Part shown: positions 10,673 through 20,100 of the stretch, in pieces | Position numbering within the stretch: position 1 is the first letter of the stretch | Layout of the letters: each line of letters starts with the position of its first letter | Source of the DNA: JAXLSZ01 sp046330315 | GTDB lineage: Bacteria; Actinomycetota; Thermoleophilia; Solirubrobacterales; 70-9 | Assembly (NCBI GenBank): GCA_046330315.1 | Contig: JAXLSZ010000004.1 | Coordinates: 372,001-436,000, forward strand | Direction: 5' to 3' | Length of the DNA: 64,000 nucleotides | The notes under the pieces: model-generated | The model's database searches: none | Told to the model about the DNA's origin: nothing | The model's input: only the letters and a program-made list of their open reading frames with translations | Program-made: the position numbers and the translations under genes

Positions 10673-11395
10673 CTAAAGCGTCTCCCCGGGGCGCATGAAG
10701 ACGATCTCCGGGACCAGGCAGTAGCGGGAGGTCCGCAGCAGGAACCGCACCGCCTCCCCCAGGTCCTCGGGCTGGATCATCTCCTCGGCCTTCACCTGGC
10801 CCTTGACGAAATCGGTCATCGGGGTGTCCACGAAGGCGGGGGCCAGCGCCGTACACTGGATCCCGGCGTCGCCCAGTTCCTTCTGGGTCCCCTGGGAGAA
10901 GTTGATCACCGCCGCTTTGGTGGCCGCGTAGACCGAGAGCCAGCCCTGGCCGGTCTTGCCGGCGATCGAGGCCGTGTTGACGATCAGCGCCTTGCCGTGC
11001 TCGGCTCCGGCCTCGCGGAGCATCGGCATCCCCTCGCGGGTGCCGATGATCAGCGCGCGAAGGTTCACCCCTAGCTGCATGTCGAGTTGCTTCGCGCCGA
11101 TCTCCTCAAGCGGCTGGCCGATCCCCACCCCGGCGTTGTTGACCAGGACGTCGAGCCTGCCGTAGGTCTCCCGGTGGCGCTCGAAGACCCCCGTGATCTC
11201 CTCCTCGGAGGTCATGTTCGCCGCGACGTCGAGCACCTCGCAGCCGTGCTCGCGAAGGCCCTGCGCGGCCGCCTCCAGCTTCTCGGGCCGCCGTGCGGCG
11301 ACCGTCAGGGCATAGCCCTCCCGGCCGAGGGTGCGGGCGATCGCAAGCCCGATGCCGCTGGACGCTCCCGTGATCAGTGCCGCGCGCTCCGCCAA
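10673..11395 (-). CDS. Short-chain dehydrogenase/reductase
   Basis: This 240-aa classical SDR has the NAD(P)-binding motif TGASSGIG (9-16), NNAG (86-89), catalytic Ser143, and the YxxxK pair Tyr156 and Lys160. ARRPEKL after strand 2 suggests NADP(H) preference through Arg35/Arg36. It oxidises or reduces a hydroxyl/keto group; the substrate is not predictable. The start is TTG at 11395. It is the first gene of the minus-strand operon with the glycosyltransferase and FUSC protein, divergent from the lipoprotein gene. Confidence 0.9.
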   Translation of the reverse strand: MAERAALITGASSGIGLAIARTLGREGYALTVAARRPEKLEAAAQGLREHGCEVLDVAANMTSEEEITGVFERHRETYGRLDVLVNNAGVGIGQPLEEIGAKQLDMQLGVNLRALIIGTREGMPMLREAGAEHGKALIVNTASIAGKTGQGWLSVYAATKAAVINFSQGTQKELGDAGIQCTALAPAFVDTPMTDFVKGQVKAEEMIQPEDLGEAVRFLLRTSRYCLVPEIVFMRPGETL

Positions 11396-11530
11396 TTCCG
11401 CTCTCCTGTCCGTGGTCCTGGTGGGCGCACCCTATTGGAGGGCGCCGGTCCCACGTCCCCGCCGCCGGCCGCCGGACCGGCGTTCCCGCCGGGCCGGGCC
11501 GGGGGCGCCGAAGGCCCGCGCCCGACTAAC

Positions 11531-12604
11531 ATGCGGCCGATGCGCCCTCGGAGAGCAGCATGCGCCTGCCTCTGCCTGCTCGCGGCCGCGTCGCCGCTCG
11601 CGGCCTGCGGCGGCTCGGGGTCGGGCGACTCGACCTCCGCGGCGGTCAAGAACCGGCCGGCGCCGCCGGCAGCCGAGTTCCCCAGCGCCGCCGGCAAGAC
11701 GCTCGGCGACGTCCTCAACTCGACCGGCGGCCCCTCCCAGCTCGTCGTCTCGCCGGCCCAGGAGGTCTTCTACACCGGGGAGAACCGCTACTCCTTCGGG
11801 GTCTTCCGCCGCGACGGAACCCCGGTGCCGGACGCCCAGGTCGCCCTCTACTTCGCTCCGGTGCCCGGTGCCCAGCCCACCGCGTCGAACCCGCAGGGCG
11901 GGACCCCTCCGGCCAAGGCGCAGGCGACGGCGCTCGGCCAGAAGGCCAAGGGCCCCTTCCCGGCCTCGATCGAGAGCCTCGAGACCGAGCCGGCGTTCCG
12001 GGCGGCGACCACGGCGAACGACCCCAACGCCGCCACCGTCGTCTACGTCACCCACGTGGACTTCCCCCGGGAGGGGGAATGGCGGATCGCCGCGGCGATC
12101 AAGGACGGGAGCGGGCTCCGGGCGACGCTGCTGCCCAGCGCGATCGTCGGCCGCTACCGGGGTATCCCGAGGGCCGGCCAGCGGCCTCCACGCATCCACA
12201 CGCTGACCCCCGGCGACGTCGGCGGCGACCTCTCGAAGATCACCACCCGGGTCCCCCCCGAGCGGATGAACCAGGAGGACTTCTACGATGCTCTCGGCCG
12301 CAAGCCGATTGTGCTGCTCTTCGCCACTCCGCAGTTCTGCCAGAGCCGAGTCTGCGGCCCGGTCGTGGACATCGCCGCGCAGGTCCAGGAGCAGTACGGC
12401 GACAAGGTCGATTTCATCCACCAGGAGATCTACAAGGACAACGATCCCAACAAGGGCGTCACCGAGCAGGTTCGCGCCTTCCGCCTGCCCAGCGAGCCCT
12501 GGCTTTTCGTGATCGACCGCAACGGCGTCGTCCGCACCGTGATAGAAGGCGCATTCGGACTCAGTGAACTGGAGAAGGCGGTCAAGGGGGTGGTGGGAAG
12601 TTGA
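11531..12604 (+). CDS. Thioredoxin-fold lipoprotein with a CxxxxC motif
   Basis: The 357-aa protein has a lipoprotein signal peptide: Arg-rich start, hydrophobic stretch, lipobox LAAC with Cys at about residue 26, then a Gly/Ser-rich linker. Residues about 60-215 form an uncharacterised beta-rich region. Residues about 255-357 look like a thioredoxin/peroxiredoxin fold: KPIVLLFATPQFCQSRVCGP, a cis-Pro region LPSEPWLFVIDRNG and a C-terminal helix. The two cysteines are four residues apart (CxxxxC), unlike the CxxC of thioredoxin or the CxxxC of Sco. It is probably a membrane-anchored extracytoplasmic redox or metallochaperone protein. Its stop overlaps the Hpt gene start (TTGA). Confidence 0.8.
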   Translation: MRPMRPRRAACACLCLLAAASPLAACGGSGSGDSTSAAVKNRPAPPAAEFPSAAGKTLGDVLNSTGGPSQLVVSPAQEVFYTGENRYSFGVFRRDGTPVPDAQVALYFAPVPGAQPTASNPQGGTPPAKAQATALGQKAKGPFPASIESLETEPAFRAATTANDPNAATVVYVTHVDFPREGEWRIAAAIKDGSGLRATLLPSAIVGRYRGIPRAGQRPPRIHTLTPGDVGGDLSKITTRVPPERMNQEDFYDALGRKPIVLLFATPQFCQSRVCGPVVDIAAQVQEQYGDKVDFIHQEIYKDNDPNKGVTEQVRAFRLPSEPWLFVIDRNGVVRTVIEGAFGLSELEKAVKGVVGS

Positions 12605-12966
12605 GCGATGCCGAGGCAACCGAGCGTGCCCTGAGGGAGGCCTTCGCGGCCGAGGCCCGCCGCCGCTGCGACGTGATCTCGGCAGGCCTGGAGACGGGCA
12701 CCACCGACTTCGAGACCCTGCGCTCGGAGGCCCACGCCCTGAAGGGCACCTCGGCCGCGGTTGGCCTCCAGCGCCTCTCCGAGCTGGCCGGGCTGATGGA
12801 GTCCGACCTCGCCGAGGCCGTAAAGATCAAGGACCTCCGGCCCGGCCGCGCCCGCCAGATCTCCGAGGCGGCCCAGGCCCTCGCCGACGGCGCCGCCGCG
12901 GCGGCCGAGGGCGAGGAGGAGCCACCCGACGTCGGTCGCTCCCTGGCCCAGCTCTTCAGCGTGTAG
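12601..12966 (+). CDS. Stand-alone Hpt (histidine phosphotransfer) domain protein
   Basis: This 121-aa all-helical protein carries the Hpt signature HALKGTSAAVG with phospho-accepting His45. Hpt proteins relay phosphate between receiver domains in multistep phosphorelays. The TTG start is embedded in the stop of the lipoprotein gene, so it is translationally coupled. No histidine kinase or receiver gene lies nearby, so its partners are unknown. A flexible Ala/Glu-rich stretch (about 95-110) precedes the C-terminus. Confidence 0.78.
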   Translation: MSDAEATERALREAFAAEARRRCDVISAGLETGTTDFETLRSEAHALKGTSAAVGLQRLSELAGLMESDLAEAVKIKDLRPGRARQISEAAQALADGAAAAAEGEEEPPDVGRSLAQLFSV

Positions 12967-12993
12967 CCGGCTGCGCTCAACCCATTCCGGGAG

Positions 12994-13215
12994 CTAGGAG
13001 AAGAGGGAAGTGAGCGCCTTGGCGGCCCACCCGAGGGCGAATCCGAGGAGCCCCCCTCCGAAGATTCCGTAGAGTGTCTGGACCACCGTTTCGGAGACAC
13101 CGCCCCTCCAGTCGGCACCAAGCGAGCGCCCGAACGCGACCCCGCCGCCGATCAGGGCCCCGGCGACCATCAGCGCCTGGATGCCGGAAAGCTCCAAGTC
13201 CACGGCCGCCGACAC
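12994..13215 (-). CDS. Small membrane protein, two predicted helices
   Basis: The 73-aa product has a hydrophobic helix with GALIGGGVAFG (about 15-30) and a second glycine-rich helix IFGGGLLGFALGWAAKAL (about 50-68). I do not recognise a family. It is convergent with the Hpt gene and ends 27 bases from it. Its upstream side faces the CAU tRNA. Confidence 0.55.
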   Translation of the reverse strand: MSAAVDLELSGIQALMVAGALIGGGVAFGRSLGADWRGGVSETVVQTLYGIFGGGLLGFALGWAAKALTSLFS

Positions 13216-13255
13216 TACCCCGCCGCTCCCGCCGGCGCGATAATCAGACCAACGC

Positions 13256-13329
13256 GGGCCGGTAGCTCAGCTGGTCAGAGCAGCGGACTCATAATCCGTC
13301 GGTCGCAGGTTCGAGTCCTGCCCGGCCCA
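13256..13329 (+). tRNA. tRNA with CAT anticodon (Ile2 or elongator Met)
   Basis: The acceptor GGGCCGG pairs with CCGGCCC (13322-13328). The anticodon arm is CGGA-CTCATAA-TCCG with anticodon CAT, and the T-arm is GCAGG-TTCGAGT-CCTGC. The discriminator is A13329; CCA is not encoded. Around the anticodon and variable loop it resembles bacterial tRNA-Ile2 (lysidine-modified CAU) more than elongator Met, but I cannot settle this by eye. It served as the insertion site of the integrase-bearing element: the truncated integrase reads into the tRNA on the other strand. Confidence 0.93.
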
Positions 13330-13673
13330 TCGCTTTCATCCGATTCCAGAGCCAGTTCCTGATCCGGCTCGGAATCGACCTGCTCGTCTGATGCACCCGT
13401 CGTGCACCCATTATCGGCCTCGGACCGTTCTCGGATGAGCTCGGTGAGGCTGTGGGCGGCATTGCGACGGGGGACGTAGTGGACGTAGCGCTGGGTCGTC
13501 CGGAGGTCGGCATGGCCCATGAAGAACTGCACATTTGTAACTGGCCAGACCTGGACGGCGAGGGTCCCGAACGAATGGCGAAGGTCATGGAACACGATGG
13601 GCTTGGGCTTCTCTCGTGGCCCGAGCGGCAGGGCTGGACCGTCAACGGCGAGCCCACGAGAGTCAAGTCGTCT
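13275..13673 (-). pseudogene. Tyrosine recombinase (integrase), C-terminal remnant
   Basis: The remnant keeps FHDLRHSFGTLAVQ (catalytic Arg box) and FMGHADLRTTQRYVHY (His and catalytic Tyr), characteristic of phage-type tyrosine integrases. The N-terminal binding domain and the first catalytic Arg are missing. The frame stays open until it meets the terminal repeat of the IS256 element at 13674, so the gene was cut there. Its C-terminus reads through the antisense of the CAU tRNA and stops at 13275, as in elements that integrate into tRNA 3' ends. The missing 5' half is not visible beyond the IS, implying a deletion rather than simple insertion. Confidence 0.8.
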
Positions 13674-15068
13674 GAAGTGGTGTAACTCCTCGCCGGTCCT
13701 TCAGGCGGCTTGTAGTTCCCCGACCACCTCCCTTCCCTCTTCGCCCTGGTCCTCGAGGACCAGGGCGAGCGATTCTTCGGAGAGGTAGCGCCGGGAGACC
13801 AGCCACTCGTCGTTTTGCTCGATCAGCATCGCGCCGACGAGGCGGATCGCGGAGGCGTCGTTGGGGAAGATGCCGACGACGTCGGAGCGGCGGCCGATCT
13901 CCTTGTTGAGGCGCTCGAGCGGATTGGTGCTGCGGAGCTTGGGCCAGTGCTGAGCCGGAAAGCGGTAGAAGGCGAGCAGGTCCTCCTCGGCCGCCTCGAG
14001 CAGCTCGGCGATCTTCGGCAGCGGGCCGCGGAAGCGCTCGAGCACCCCGCCCAGGTGAGAGCGGGCGTGCTCGAGGCTCTCGGCGTCGAAGATCTCCCTG
14101 AGCGCCGCGGCCACCAAGCCACGCTCCGATCTGCGGCAGTGGCCCTGCATGTTGCGGACGAAGTGGACGCTGCAGCGCTGCCAGGGGCAGGCGAGGATCC
14201 TCGCGATCGCCGCCTTTAACCCCTCGTGGTGATCAGAGACGCAGAGGCGGACGCCACCGAGTCCTCGTGCCCTGAGCCCGCGGCAGAACTCGACCCAGAA
14301 GGCCTCGGTCTCCGTCTCACCGAGGTCGATCCCGATCACCTCTCGGCGGCCTGAGGAGTGCACGGCGTAGGCGACGACGAGCGCCTTCGAGCGCACGTGA
14401 CCGCCGTCTCTGACCTTGAGGTGCTTGGCGTCGAGCCAGAGGTAGGGGTAATCGCCCTCCAGGGGTCGGCCTCGAAACGCCTCCACGCGCTCGTCGAGGC
14501 CTCTGCAGAGCGTCGAGACGCGATCCTTGCTCATCCCGTGGATCCCGAGCTGCTCGACCAGGCGGTCGACCTTGCGCGTTGAGACTCCGTTGACGTAGGC
14601 CTCCATCACCACCGAGACGATCGCCTGCTCGGCAGGCCGGCGGGGCTCCAGGAAGGAGGGGAAGTAGGAGGAGCCGTCTCGCTTGCGCGGGACGGCGAGC
14701 TCGATCTCGCCGACCCGGGTCTCCCAGGCCCGGGGGCGGTAGCCGTTTCGATGCGTGGCTCTCTCGGCGCTCACCTCACCGCGCCCGGCGCCGATCTCCT
14801 GCGTGATCTCGGCCTCCATCAGCTGGGCGGCGACGAGCGCAACCGCCTCGCGCAGGAAGTCGGCGTGCTCTGCGATCAGGGTCTTGGCGACGACCTCGGC
14901 GGTCGTCATGCTCTGGCTCTCGGCCATCGTGGTGTTCCTTTCGTCAGTTGAGGTTGGTCCTTCAACCGACGAGTCTGGGGCCCGCGGTGGCCGGAACTTT
15001 CTTCGCGGCCGGTTCCGCGGAACCGGCCGGAGTTCGCTCCGGCTCCTCCGTGCTCGTTACACCACTTC
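13674..15068. mobile_element. IS256-family insertion sequence
   Basis: The element is about 1.4 kb, bounded by a perfect 13-bp inverted repeat: GAAGTGGTGTAAC at 13674-13686 and GTTACACCACTTC at 15056-15068. It contains one full-length transposase gene. I see no matching 8-9 bp target duplication (flanks AAGTCGTCT and TACCGACGT), which suggests a later deletion or recombination at one side. Between the transposase start and the right end (14928-15055) I see no gene. Confidence 0.9.
13701..14927 (-). CDS. IS256 family transposase (Mutator type)
   Basis: This 408-aa DDE transposase has LDAKHLKVR (first Asp, about 166), CVSDHHEGLKAA (second Asp, about 231) and TNPLERLNKEIGRRSDVVGIFPN (Glu, about 341), the classic IS256/MULE signature. 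The N-terminal EIGAGRGEVSAERATHRNGYR segment is the usual DNA-binding region. No internal stop or frameshift is seen, so it may be active. It fills the element from close to the left inverted repeat. Confidence 0.96.
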   Translation of the reverse strand: MAESQSMTTAEVVAKTLIAEHADFLREAVALVAAQLMEAEITQEIGAGRGEVSAERATHRNGYRPRAWETRVGEIELAVPRKRDGSSYFPSFLEPRRPAEQAIVSVVMEAYVNGVSTRKVDRLVEQLGIHGMSKDRVSTLCRGLDERVEAFRGRPLEGDYPYLWLDAKHLKVRDGGHVRSKALVVAYAVHSSGRREVIGIDLGETETEAFWVEFCRGLRARGLGGVRLCVSDHHEGLKAAIARILACPWQRCSVHFVRNMQGHCRRSERGLVAAALREIFDAESLEHARSHLGGVLERFRGPLPKIAELLEAAEEDLLAFYRFPAQHWPKLRSTNPLERLNKEIGRRSDVVGIFPNDASAIRLVGAMLIEQNDEWLVSRRYLSEESLALVLEDQGEEGREVVGELQAA

Positions 15069-15212
15069 TACCGACGTGACCGTCCGGCGCCAAGCCGCAA
15101 ACCGGATTGGGCGCGATCTCCTCTCTGAAGATCCTCCGACCTGGGAGTGGCCGCAGGCTTGTCCGACGCTCCGCCTGGAAGGGGAGGAGTAGCCGTGGCC
15201 CCAAGGAGAAAA

Positions 15213-15500
15213 GTGAGACGCTTGATGGCGGCGGACTGCGAACAATGCCGCGAGCCGCTCTTCTACGGCGAGCGGGGACGGGTGGAGCGAGCGCAGACGC
15301 TTTGCCCCAACTGCGGGTCCAAGCTTGTTCTGGTGGAGCAGCTCTCGATCGCCCTGCGGATTTCGCTTGCCCTCAAGGAGTTCAACAGCGCGGATCTATC
15401 GAAGCCAAACGAGCTCATCGGCGCCGCGATGGCCCTGAGCCGGGATCTAAGCGACCTCGTCGACTCGCTCAAGGCCCCCGAAGAGAACCGCGGGCGCTAG
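15213..15500 (+). CDS. Small zinc-ribbon protein of unknown function
   Basis: The roughly 95-aa protein has CEQCREPLFYGERGR and later CPNCGSKLVLVEQ, a C-x2-C/C-x2-C zinc ribbon in the first 45 residues. A helical C-terminal half follows (ISLALKEFN, MALSRDLSDLVDSL). The start is GTG 15213, 4 bases after AAGGAG (15203-15208); ATG 15225 is an alternative. It lies in the low-GC island just after the IS256 element and about 110 bases before the rmuC-like gene, so it could be cotranscribed with it. No family is recognised. Confidence 0.55.
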   Translation: MRRLMAADCEQCREPLFYGERGRVERAQTLCPNCGSKLVLVEQLSIALRISLALKEFNSADLSKPNELIGAAMALSRDLSDLVDSLKAPEENRGR

Positions 15501-15612
15501 TCAGGTTGGCCCTTTCAATGACGACACAAAGGATGGTGAGAAGCGTGGTTGAAGAACCGCAACCGAGGTTCGGCTTCTTGGTCTTTCAGGAGCCTGCCGT
15601 TAGGGTCGGACC

Positions 15613-16695
15613 GTGACCGCGGTAATAGCCCTCCTCGCTTTCGTCGCAGGCGCAGCGATCGGCGCCCTGGTAATGAGCCTGCGACGGGACAGCGCAACGG
15701 CGCCCGACCCGACCCAGCTCCAAGCGGCACTCGAAGGCTTGCGGGACCAGCTCACGAACTTCGAGCAGCAGCAGGGCGAGGGAGGCGCTGATGTCCGCGC
15801 TCGCCTCGACGCGGTTGTGCAGGCCCAGGGCGAGCTTCGCCAGGACACCTCGAGGCTCTCACGCGCCCTCACGAGCCCCGGGATCCGGGGCCGATGGGGC
15901 GAGCTGACGCTAAAGAACGTGGTCGAGACCTGCGGCCTCTCCTCCCGCGTCGACTTCGACACTCAGGTCCACCTGCGCGCCGATGGTGAGGATGGTGCGG
16001 CTCGGCCCGACATGGTGGTCCGGCTGCCAGGCGAGGGATGCCTCCCGGTCGACGCCAAGGTTTCGCTCGAGCATTTCCAGGCGGCGATCGACACGGAGGA
16101 CCCGAACATACGAGAGCAGGAACTTCGCAAGCACGTCGCGGCGGTTCGCGCCAAAGTCAAAGAACTGGCGGCCAAATCCTACTGGGACCGATTCAAGCGC
16201 TCCCCCGAGTGCGTCGTGATGTTCATGCCTTCGGAGTCTGCCTTCAGCGAGGCGGTCGAGCGCGATCCGCTGCTTCTCTCCGACGCGGCGGCAGCGAAAG
16301 TCGTGATCACGACGCCGTCGACGCTGGTGGCTCTCCTGCAGACGACGGCATTGATCTGGCGAGAGCGTGACGTCGCCGAGGGAGCGAGGGCGATCCAGGC
16401 GACCGCGACCGAGTTGGTGAAGAGAATTCGCGCATTTGGCGATCACCTCGACGGAGTGGGCAGGTCCCTCGCGAAGGCGCTAAAGGCCCACAACAGCGCG
16501 GTCGGAAGCTACGAGAGCCGTCTCCTCGTTAAGGCACGGGATTTGGACGGGTCCGGCATTGCCGGCGCCGGTGAACTATCGGCGCCCACCCGGGTGGCCA
16601 CGCCCGCCAGAAGGCTTGCATTCTCCGACGGCCCGGACGGCGACAACCAAGACGACCTCCAGCATCGAAGTGCGGGCGAGGAGCGGGACGAGTAA
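15613..16695 (+). CDS. rmuC: RmuC family protein
   Basis: This 360-aa protein begins with an N-terminal membrane anchor (about 3-22) and a coiled-coil region (about 35-85). The RmuC core follows: GIRGRWGELTLKNVVE (about 90-105), LPVDAKVSLEHF (about 143), KSYWDRFKRSPECVVMFMPSESAF and TTPSTLVALLQTTA. The VDAK segment matches the nuclease-like core of this PD-(D/E)XK-related family. RmuC was described as limiting recombination at inverted repeats; its biochemistry is unclear. Here it sits in an IS-bounded island beside a restriction-methylation gene, with codon use like the island. The start is GTG. Confidence 0.88.
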   Translation: MTAVIALLAFVAGAAIGALVMSLRRDSATAPDPTQLQAALEGLRDQLTNFEQQQGEGGADVRARLDAVVQAQGELRQDTSRLSRALTSPGIRGRWGELTLKNVVETCGLSSRVDFDTQVHLRADGEDGAARPDMVVRLPGEGCLPVDAKVSLEHFQAAIDTEDPNIREQELRKHVAAVRAKVKELAAKSYWDRFKRSPECVVMFMPSESAFSEAVERDPLLLSDAAAAKVVITTPSTLVALLQTTALIWRERDVAEGARAIQATATELVKRIRAFGDHLDGVGRSLAKALKAHNSAVGSYESRLLVKARDLDGSGIAGAGELSAPTRVATPARRLAFSDGPDGDNQDDLQHRSAGEERDE

Positions 16696-16891
16696 GTCCC
16701 CTGCCCAGCTACTCGATCGACCGGTCCCCGGGGCGGCTGGCCTCGGGGCGGGGGTGGCGATTGCCCAGAATTGTCGCTGAGCAGCATCACTCTCAGCTTT
16801 GGGCGCACGTTCCGCAATAACTTGAACAGATCTTGTCGAGATCCCGTCCCGTGCACTCAAGCCGTCCGCGGGACGGGCTAGCTTCGGGGCT

Positions 16892-17107
16892 ATGCAGGAA
16901 CGCCTCTTCAAGAATCAGCAGGCCGAGATTGACGACAGCCACGACCCTTACGAGGAGCTTCGTCAGAAAGCCACCGCACTAGCCGACGAATATGACGTGG
17001 ATGCGGATCATGTCTTGGACCTGATCTTGAGCCGGGGATCTGAGCGCGCCGCCCGTCGGGCACTCGAGCAGCGTTGGTGGCTAAGCGACAACGCCGAGGC
17101 AGCCTGA
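16892..17107 (+). CDS. Small acidic helical protein upstream of the RM gene
   Basis: The 71-aa product is mainly helical and acidic in its first half (DDSHDPYEELRQKATALADEY) with a basic C-terminal helix (SRGSERAARRALEQRWW). Its 3' end overlaps the start of the restriction-methylation gene by 34 bases in another frame, so translation of the two is probably linked. No domain is recognised. It could be a controller or accessory protein of the RM enzyme, but no HTH is evident. The 196-base gap before it holds no other gene. Confidence 0.5.
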   Translation: MQERLFKNQQAEIDDSHDPYEELRQKATALADEYDVDADHVLDLILSRGSERAARRALEQRWWLSDNAEAA

Positions 17108-20100
17108 GCTCCACGTCCATCCCTGGCCGGGCCAAGCTCGCCCGTGAGGCGAGGCGGCTCGCGTCGGCGTTTGAGAAAGCCGCGGACGAACACGAAGGTG
17201 ACGAGGCTGGATTCCGAGATAAGGCAGAGTCCGCGTTGGAGGCGTCTGCGCTGAAGCTGGGGAGCCCTGGTCTCGAGAAACGGGTCGAGATGACACTGGT
17301 CACGGGCCGAGCCGACGCGGTGTTCAACAGGCTGATCATCGAGTGGGAGCCTCCTGGCGCGCTTTCCGGCGCTGCACGCCACCCCGCAAACAAGCACGCC
17401 GTCGGCCAGGTTCGCCGCTACGTGACTGGGCTTGCGGAGAAGGAACGGCGTGAGGTGGCGCGATTGGCGGGAGTGGTCAGCGACGGACGCTTCATGATTT
17501 TCGCGCGCTACCGGGCGGGAAATTGGATCGTCGACGAGCCGGTTCGGGTGGACCAGCGCTCAGCGCAAGATCTGCTGATCAGCCTGCTTTCCGCGCAGAC
17601 GGGCAGAGCGCTTACGGCCGACAATCTCCTGCGTGATTTCTCCGAGAATCTGCTCTCAAAGCAACTCTGCCGAGCACTTCTCGACCAACTCGACGCTGAG
17701 CTCGGACAGGCCCCAGAAGGATTGGCGGCGAAGCTCTTCGACCAATGGGAGCGGCTCTTTGCGGTCGCGACGGGAGTCACCGGCGAAGCCGAGACGCTGA
17801 AGGCAGATGCCAAGCGTGCGTTGGCCGACGCCTTCGGGCTGCGGGCCTCCGAGGTCGACCCTCCCCGGGCGCTCTTCGCACTCCAGACCTACTTCGCGGT
17901 CGTGACCAAACTCATCGCGACGCTCGCGCTCTCTCTGTTTGTCGAAAACGCTGAGTGGAATCTCGAGGATCTCGCTACCGGACCCGACGACGAACTTCTT
18001 GAGGACATGGTGTCGCTGCACCAAGGCGGGCCGTTCCGAAAGATTGGCCTCCTGAATGTCATCGAGCCAGATGTGTTCGGTTGGTTTCTCGATGGTTGGA
18101 CCCCAGCGGTGCGCGACAACGTACGCGCAGCGTCCGATCGGCTCAAGGAGTACGACCCATCAACTCTTCACGTGAGCCCCGAAGATGCACGTGATCTCCT
18201 CAAGGACCTCTACCAAGGCCTTCTGCCACGGCCCGTGCGACACGCTTTAGGTCAGTACTTCACCCCCGATTGGCTTGCGGAACACGTGCTCAGCCGTGTC
18301 GACTACGAGGGCGATTCAACCGAACGGCTGCTCGACCCGGCTTGCGGGACTGGAACCTTTGTTGTGCTGGCGATAGGTCGCTTGAGAGAGCGGCTTCGTG
18401 TCGAAGGCGTCAAGGATCACGAAGCTCTCCAACGTGTACTTGATCAGATCGCCGGCTTCGACATCGATCCCCTGGCAGTGGTGGCGGCGCGGACGAACTA
18501 CGTGCTGGCGCTCGGTCCCTTGGTAGGTGCCATCAAGAAGCCGGTGGACGTGCCCGTCTACCTGGCCGACTCAATCGTTGGCCCCACCCTGGACGAGCTT
18601 CAACACGGCGACCGCTTGGTGCTGAAGACCGCAGTCGGGCGTTTCGACCTGCCGGTGTGCGTGGATACCGAGGCGGAGCTACGGGATGTCTGCGATCTTG
18701 TCTCGGCCGCGCTGGAGGGGGACTGGTCGGCGGAGGATTTCGTCAAGCGGGCTGGCCGCGCCTGTGGGGCAACGGTTGCGGAGCGGAGAATCCTCGAGCA
18801 ATTCTTCGAGGCCTGTCAGAGGCAGCACGTGGCCGAGGTCGACGGCATCTGGCCGCGCATTATCCGGAATGCCTTCATGCCCGCCTTCATGGAGCCCTTT
18901 GACGTCATCGCAGGCAACCCGCCCTGGGTGAACTGGGAGAGCCTGCCCGCCTCCTACCGCGAGCGCACCAAGCCATTCTGGGAACGCGCTGGCCTTTTCG
19001 TGCACCGCGGCATGGCGGCGATGCTCGGCGCGGGAAAGAAGGATGTGGCGATGCTGATGAGCTACACGGTGACAGAACAGCTGCTGCGCGATGGCGGGAG
19101 GCTCGGCTTTGTGATCACCGAGACGGTATTCAAGACAGCGGGGGCTGGGCAGGGCTTCCGGAGATTCAAAGTGGGAGTCAGCGGGCCGAGCGTTCACGTT
19201 GGGCACGTCGACGACATGATCGATCTGAACCCATTCGAGGGCGCCAGCAACCGCACGGCAGTGATGACCTGGACCAGGGGCAAGCCCACCCACTACCCGG
19301 TCGGCTACACGATTTGGCAGCGGACTGAGCGCCGAGGTATTGGTCGCCACGTGACCGGCGCCGAGGTCGATGCCCAGACCCGCCGCCTGCAGCTTGTCGC
19401 CGCCCCAGTCAGCGCCGACGATCCCACGTCACCCTGGCTCACCGTGCCTCGCGAACTCGTCTCGGCACTACGCAAGGTGGCTGAGACTGGCGAACCGAAA
19501 TATTCCGCGCACGCCGGCGTGTACTCCGGTGGGATCAACGGCATCTACTGGCTTTCGGTTGATGGGCAGCCCGACAAGAACGGTCGCGTGCCAATCACGA
19601 ATCTGCACGACGTCGGCAAGACAACGATTCCAAAGAAGTACGGACGGGTGGAGAACGAGCTGCTTCATCCTCTCGTGCGCGGGACCGATGTGCGGAGGTG
19701 GCACGTGCGGCCGTGGAACCACCTCCTGTTTGTGCAAGATCCTAAGACGCGTCAAGGCATTGACGAGGCCACGATGCGGGATCGCTTCCCGGGCGCACTC
19801 GACTTCCTTGCCCAGTTCGAGCCCAACTTGCGGGCGCGAGCTGCGTACAAGCGTTACTTCTCGGGGCGGAAGAAGAGCGGCAGCCCGGAGGTGCCCTATT
19901 GGTCAATGTTCGACGTGGGCGACTACACCCTCGCCCCGCATAAGGTCGTCTGGAAGGACCAAGCCAGCGATTTCGCGGCAGCAGTCATTAGCGGCGGGGA
20001 TCAAGTGCCGCTTCCGAACCACAAAGTGATGCTCGTTGCTTGCGAGTGCGAGGAGGAGGCACATTACCTCTGCGGCATGCTCAACTCCATCCCTGCGCGG

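Noticed and set aside
13674..15068. Target-site duplication of the IS256 element
   Set aside because: The 8-9 bases outside the two inverted repeats do not match in either orientation.
14962..15245. Minus-strand frames to the right of the IS256 element as the missing integrase N-terminus
   Set aside because: Their translations show no resemblance to integrase DNA-binding or catalytic regions.
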